A stretch of 64,000 bases of DNA, from NCBI RefSeq assembly GCF_003590095.1, contig NC_039478.1, positions 18,538,001 to 18,602,000 of the forward strand. Direction: 5' to 3'. Shown piece after piece: positions 58,487 to 64,000 of this stretch (position 1 is the first letter of the stretch; the number at the start of each line of letters is the position of its first letter). The notes under the pieces were generated by a model. That model made no database searches, was not told the DNA's origin, and worked only from the letters and a program-made list of their open reading frames with translations. The position numbers and the translations under genes were made by a program. Source of the DNA: Trichoplusia ni. Lineage: Eukaryota > Arthropoda > Insecta > Lepidoptera > Noctuidae.

Positions 58487-60814
58487 TAGTGTTTTGTTGA
58501 AGCCCACTCATACAGTGAGTGCAATCATTTGTATAACGCGGTATCACGGTGGCACGGTGGCACCCACACCTAGGCTCATTCGCTACTATTCAACGATTCT
58601 ATTTACTGTGGCAGAGAGATTATGTGTTGGAGTTGGAAATTGTGTTTGTTTGTTTGTTTGTCCTTTGACTGTGAAACTGATTGGAATAGTGCGTCTTTAG
58701 TAGTGTAGATAATAGAAAATTCACTTTTTAATTTGATTCATATTATACTCTATTTTTCAGAAAATTCGCTTTTTAATTTTGATTCGCTTTTCAATTTCCG
58801 TAAGATTTACTTATATACAATTAAAACAACTTTCTCGCACTTTAAAAACTGCAATTTTCAGACGTAGGTCCTTTAATTCGGCAATAGGCATTTCAAAACA
58901 AGTCTTTAATTACTCGACGGTTGTAATAAACTTGAGAGTTATAGAATCTGTAAGTACATATTATTTAAGTTTTTGAATAAGACTGCATGGAATAGGTCAT
59001 CACGCCAGGTTCCCGCGAAGGTCAAGAATTTTTGACATCGACAAATGCTTTCTGGATGTCATTTGAATGCTTGTGAAATCTCCACAACACAAGGTTTAAA
59101 GGGATTTGTGCGATAGAAGTTATAAAAAAACAGAGACTTTTTATATTCTTTAACAGAACCTTTCCTACCACCTTACCCTTCATACCATTTCAAACTAAAA
59201 TCTTTTAAGGTCTAAAACTGTTCTAAATAATACCTTCTCTTAAGATTTCAAGTCAGTAAGATAACATGTAGCACACCTATAATAGTTATACGCTCATTAA
59301 CATGCCAAGTTCGTAACTTTGAATAATATTATGAGAATTTTATTAGCTTAAGCTTCGAAGAATTTATGATATAATTAACTAATGAAGACGCTTTCTAGCA
59401 TGTTGAGTAGATCAAATTCTTTACACTGTTCTTATTAAATATTGTAATGAATTATCGATACTTTATTCATGGTAAAATGAATAAACAAAACCGGTCAAGT
59501 GCGAATCGCACTTTGTATGACAATGCAAATCTTATTACTTTTTTGAACAGGTATCTTTTTTCCAAACCACGTACTTTTCGACACTCGACATTCGCCATTG
59601 GCACTGTTTAACTGGGCGCTACTTATACAATGGCATCAAAAGTTCAATTTGAAGCTGTTCTTATTCCTAAAAATTCATAATCTTGTGAAAGTTAAGCGCG
59701 TCTAGAAAACTTTGAGATAATGTAAATAAAATTTAAATGAATGTTGAATGTTTATATTTTAGTAATGATTACAATACTAATGTCAAATTCTAAATTTTAA
59801 AACGGATAGTGTTAAGTGTAATAAGCATTATACAATGACTAATAACGTAGACATTTACTCGAAGCTATAAATTACGTACAGAGTATTTATGTGATAATTA
59901 TAACGTGCATATAAAACCATATGTCTGAACTTTATAACCTGAGGATAATTGCACAGAGACGCATACAATACATCAGATATGAAGAATACCTTATAGATTT
60001 ATATTATGATATGGAGGTAGAACGAACAATATCTTCTGTCAAGACGAACGCCATCTCAGCCTGCCCGTGACCATGATACCTGCAAAGGTGTCTATAAAAT
60101 CCATAAAAGTAGTTTTATTTCAAAGATTTATACTATTTGTTATATTATAACAATGTCAGCCTATATAGAGCTGGTTTTGAGCATTGACTACGCTAGCAAA
60201 TCGGTGACTTCAAAGATTAGAAATCCAGGTTTCCTCACGATGTTTTTGAAATGAAAAGGTGAACTTAAAATCAAATTAATGAATTGTTATCTTTCACAAT
60301 CATAAGAGTAGGAAGACATTCAGTTAAGAGATATTAGTGAACACAGATTTCAATACAATTTCAATTTTTCAAGATTTTTTTTCAACTTGTGCTTGTGCAT
60401 GGACACATTGCCACGCATGGCGGTTCCCTATCCTACGAGGATGATTCTCTCGCTTTACCAAAAAAATTGAATGTATAAAGTTCTTAATTTCAACTTGTCT
60501 TAAAAAATACCGAGAGCCCAACACTAATTTAGGCAAAATCTGGGCCATTAGTCCAAAATACAACAATAAAATACCTTTATTTGGTCATAGTTACTGAGCT
60601 TCAAGCAAGTATTAAATGTCACAGGAAGTGGATATCGTGCTTATCTCACGCCTTCACTAACTGCCCACATTTATGGTAAATCACAGTTTTTGACAAGCAT
60701 CATTGTGTTCACTAATTAGGTAATGTTACGTACAGTAGCTATAAACATATTACTATATTTTATGTATAGTAACTATCGTGAGAATGATTCATTGTTAAAT
60801 GTAACGTTTTAATC

Positions 60815-60900
60815 AGCTCTTGATTAGGGACTCCGGTTGGGTCCGAAACTAGTCGGGCAATCCCGATAAATACGCGTGAGTTACCCGTTTCAGCATTTAT
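60815..60900 (+). repeat. Dispersed repeat, better-preserved copy
   Basis: GATTAGGGACTCCGGTTGGGTCCGAAACTAGTCGGGCAATCCCGATAAATACGCG; a decayed relative is at 47185-47262. The style matches common lepidopteran interspersed repeats. Confidence 0.6.
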
Positions 60901-61779
60901 TTATTACTACACATATTTGACTGCGGTGCGGGTGCACCCTGTACTTCTACAAGGAAGGCTAATTAGTGTTGTGGATAAGTGACAATGACAAGAACATTTC
61001 GTGTAACAACATCTCACTCTTTACAAGATAAATATAAATAATAGGTTATCATAACTGTTGTGAAAGACAGACAATGATGTGTTTTGCGCTATCACGCCCT
61101 ACAAATGAAATACTATTACCAGTTAAAGCCGTTTTCGACGGTGCGAGAAATAGCATGCGAGTTGCGGTACATTGACGTCAATGGATGGTCACTTCTATTG
61201 CTATTGCCGTATCACCCAGCAATGTGTTACAAATTGTATGACATTTTTCGCATCGTGTAAAGAAGCCTTTAGGCGCTGGTTCTGGCAATAACAAACTTAT
61301 TTTTAATTCCTAAAACAAAATATTAAAATCAATCAAACAGTTCAATCATTGATATTTCTATGTACCAGTGTATCAATATGAAATGATTTGACGTCAGCAT
61401 TTATATGACTGTTCTATGAACAGCTTAATACATCGTGTTAATGCACTATCCTAAATCATTGTATCATTTTATTCATGAGTAATAATAATCGTGTTATGTT
61501 TTAATGTTAATGCAAATTAGAATTTATTGTTTTATACTTAGAGTTTCGGTCTCTATGTCTAAAAGTATCCAAAGGGTTATATTTTGACTGTGTGGATACT
61601 CGGGAAGGTTTAAGTCAACGCGGCGTTAAAGTGATGTGACGGGCAATCATTTAAGTATGTCGTCCAGAAATAATTATTTTAGTATATGGCTGGATATTTT
61701 TTTGTTATTTTATGGTTGATATACAATCCAGTCTCAGGTTTGAAGCTGCCCGTAACTGTCTTTAAAAGTAATCTGCGTT

Positions 61780-61910
61780 GATTTCCGAACGATAATTACT
61801 TTGTATTACGCACATGAAATCGATAAGACAGTGGTGTGTGCCGGGATTTGAACCTTTGGCCTTTGACTTCGCAGCCCAGCGGTCTCTCCACTAGGCTATT
61901 ACTGCTATCT
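61780..61910 (-). repeat. tRNA-like SINE, antisense
   Basis: GCCGGGATTTGAACCTTTGG is a B-box complement, and GCCCAGCGGTCTCTCCACTAGGCTATT is the A-box side. It resembles a tRNA 3' half but lacks a matching acceptor stem, so it is called a SINE. Confidence 0.5.
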
Positions 61911-62176
61911 TAATGGTTGAATAATGAACGTGACTTAGTTTTAGGTCACTGTAGTCTTTAGTTTTAGGTCTCATGTTGTCGCAGTCATTTGAGGGTTTGA
62001 AGTTGCAACATTTAGGCATTTGATTGGCACCGCGGTTAAGTACTTTTAGGTAAAATGTCTTAGCTGCCTTGCAGTTCTATGTGCTGATTTGTATATACAA
62101 GGTGCAGGGTCAATACCAATGCAGGGACGTAAAAATGTGGCCTTTATCATCATGGGCTGAGTCGCTTAAAAAAGAC

Positions 62177-62296
62177 AAATCAGGGATTGGACTGGGATAG
62201 CTAGCGTAGAAGACGTGTTCCACCGAGTTACTGATCAGGAGGACAACAAGCTCATGGATAACCGTCACTAGTTGGAGAGGCACGGCTAGATGATGA
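62177..62296 (+). repeat. Dispersed repeat, copy 1 of 2
   Basis: The landmarks CAGGGATTGGACTGGGATAGC, GTAGAAGACGTGTTCCACCG and GTTGGAGAGGCACGGCTA recur in order at 63405-63535. Confidence 0.6.
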
Positions 62297-63404
62297 AGAA
62301 ACCATTTAACATTATTAATACCAATAGCCCTTATTATTTATACACATTACAATTTGCAATAGTTTTGTAGCTACCTTGGGTCGTCCATGTTTGTTCTTTA
62401 ATAGAGCAGGGGTGGATGGCCCCTGGTAGATACCCCATCACATTTTAGATTAAAGTTCTCAACAAGGCCTCTTCATGTTGGACCTGTGTCCCCGTGCAAG
62501 CCTTTAAAAAGGACCGGGTCTCTTCACATGAAGTGATCCCGTGACTGAAAAGAAACTATCATATTATTAACCTACTTAAAATATAGAAATTATCTTCAGA
62601 CACCTAAATGTAATGAAAACATCGTATTTCTAACGAAACGATCACAAGTACTTAGCAAAGATGGATTGTGAGAGTAGATAGATGTATTAATGTTAATTTA
62701 TTGCAGATATAAATTTCCGCAAGAAACATATTTTATTGCGAACATTGATCTCTTATTCTTTGATCTCAAATACCTTCGTTTTATTTTTGTAATAGTTTGT
62801 TAGCTGAAAACATTACGCCGGTTTCACAAAAAAACAGCTTGTTTTTAGACGAGTCTTAACTTAAATCTGAAAATACATTTAAATCAATATTCAGTCCGAG
62901 TTTACATCAAAATTAGTTTTTCAGGCTCAGAGAAAATAAAACTATGTATATTCGTATTGTATTAAAATTATATTCAATTCTTGCTTCCAATTCAAGTCTT
63001 GCTTTGCTTACAAGAATTAATATTTAATTTAAATATATACACTATTCGACATCTCAGCGCTTCATTCCAACTACTCTCTTATCTTACAATGAGATGAAAG
63101 ATTATACAATCAGATACTGAAGTAACACAGCTAAATCGATGTCAAATCGTCCAATCCTTATCGAGAAGCTGGACAGTTTTATCGATTGATAATATCGATT
63201 GAGCCTTGTTTAGACAGTGTTGAGATGTTTGCAGTTCGAGGTCGCGATTTTTTTGTTTTTGTTACAATACCTGCCTCACACAGGCTTTTTACTGGATGAA
63301 ATGGTAATGATATTAATTAACCATGAATATGAAAGTTGAACATAATTATTAAGATTTTGACTATTTGAATTTTGAAATACTGTCTAAGTACTAATAAGTC
63401 CTGG

Positions 63405-63535
63405 TTAAGTAAAATCAGGGAATGGATCGGGATAGCTATCGTAGAAGAACTGTTCTACCGGACTACTGATAAGTAGGATTACAACAAGCTGATCGCAAAC
63501 CTTAACTCGTTGGAGAGGCACCGCTAAAGGAAATC
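63405..63535 (+). repeat. Dispersed repeat, copy 2 of 2
   Basis: The landmarks CAGGGAATGGATCGGGATAGC, GTAGAAGAACTGTTCTACCG and GTTGGAGAGGCACCGCTA match 62177-62296 in order and orientation, with moderate divergence. Confidence 0.6.
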
Positions 63536-64000
63536 CAAAGCAAATGTCATTTATTCAAAATTACGCTACTAAGTAGCACGCTAAAGGTCAGGTTACATTG
63601 GACAGCACCAAGTTTCGTCCACATTTCATCGCTTCCTAAGTGCTCTTGCTGTAAGAGAAGAAACAACCCCAGCAGCACGCTGTCTTTCCGTTTACAATTT
63701 TATTATAGAAATAAATAACAAAATAAGTGTGTAGGGCGTAACAAGAACAAAAATTTTGCACAATAACCAATCATCGCATTGATTCCTTTCTCAGAATCCT
63801 CTCAGTTTGATTCAAATGTATCAGGTCGTGAAGCCACATGACATCAATCATTTACACAGCAATATGTCTCGTATTCAAGCAATTTTGCGAACGGTAACCA
63901 TGGTGGGCGGTTGTCATGGAAACCGATTTGATAACAGTTTTATGGTCCCATAGTTGTCATGATTACTTAAGAAATGGATGGAAATAAAAAAAATAGTAAT

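Larger units (their letters stand above)
58500..64000. other. Gene-poor right end with repeats
   Basis: No host exon recognised. Contents are a repeat at 60815-60900, a SINE at 61780-61910 and a repeat pair at 62177-62296 and 63405-63535. The remainder is AT-rich with short frames only. Confidence 0.4.

Noticed and set aside
1..64000. CRISPR array, operon or phage-like system
   Set aside because: The window is eukaryotic: spliced genes, SINEs and LINEs. No regularly spaced repeats, no compact gene clusters.

Overview
This looks like nuclear genomic DNA from a moth, most likely a noctuid-type lepidopteran. It is AT-rich, with short GC-richer coding exons bounded by GT/AG introns. It carries Inr/DPE core promoters, tRNA-derived SINEs in both orientations, short non-autonomous repeats and a non-LTR retrotransposon. 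Nothing prokaryotic is visible. The taxon is inferred from sequence style and was not checked against a database.

Layout. 1-8,740: no convincing gene; a long palindrome, a CpG-rich patch, a G-tract patch and repeat fragments. 8,743-15,036 (+): a complete four-exon gene with a TATA box, a 237-residue product and an AATAAA signal. The product is a divergent LRAT/H-rev107-fold protein in which the catalytic Cys of the NCEHF motif is replaced by Thr. 15,060-19,770: AT-rich sequence with decayed fragments. 19,875-26,715 (-): eleven exons, all in phase, encoding the first 648 residues of the spliceosomal DEAH helicase DHX38/PRP16, up to just past the DEAH box. The second half of the helicase is not seen in the remaining 19.9 kb downstream.

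26,800-64,000 has no long conserved host exon. It contains two short coding first exons, 28,872-28,920 and 49,457-49,487 (+). Both begin Met-Ala-Asp, both end in the same splice phase, and each lies behind an Inr/DPE promoter with the DPE at exactly +28. They look like alternative starts of one gene whose shared exons lie to the right of the window. A 5'-truncated CR1/Jockey-type LINE with a 764-codon open frame sits at about 55,745-58,486. SINE copies and other dispersed repeats fill the rest.

The LRAT-like gene and DHX38 are convergent. The most notable points are the apparent loss or displacement of the DHX38 3' half, the inactivated-looking LRAT active site, a cluster of four hairpins in the LRAT-like 3' UTR, the twin promoters, and a terminal-inverted-repeat element with a 13-bp flanking duplication.
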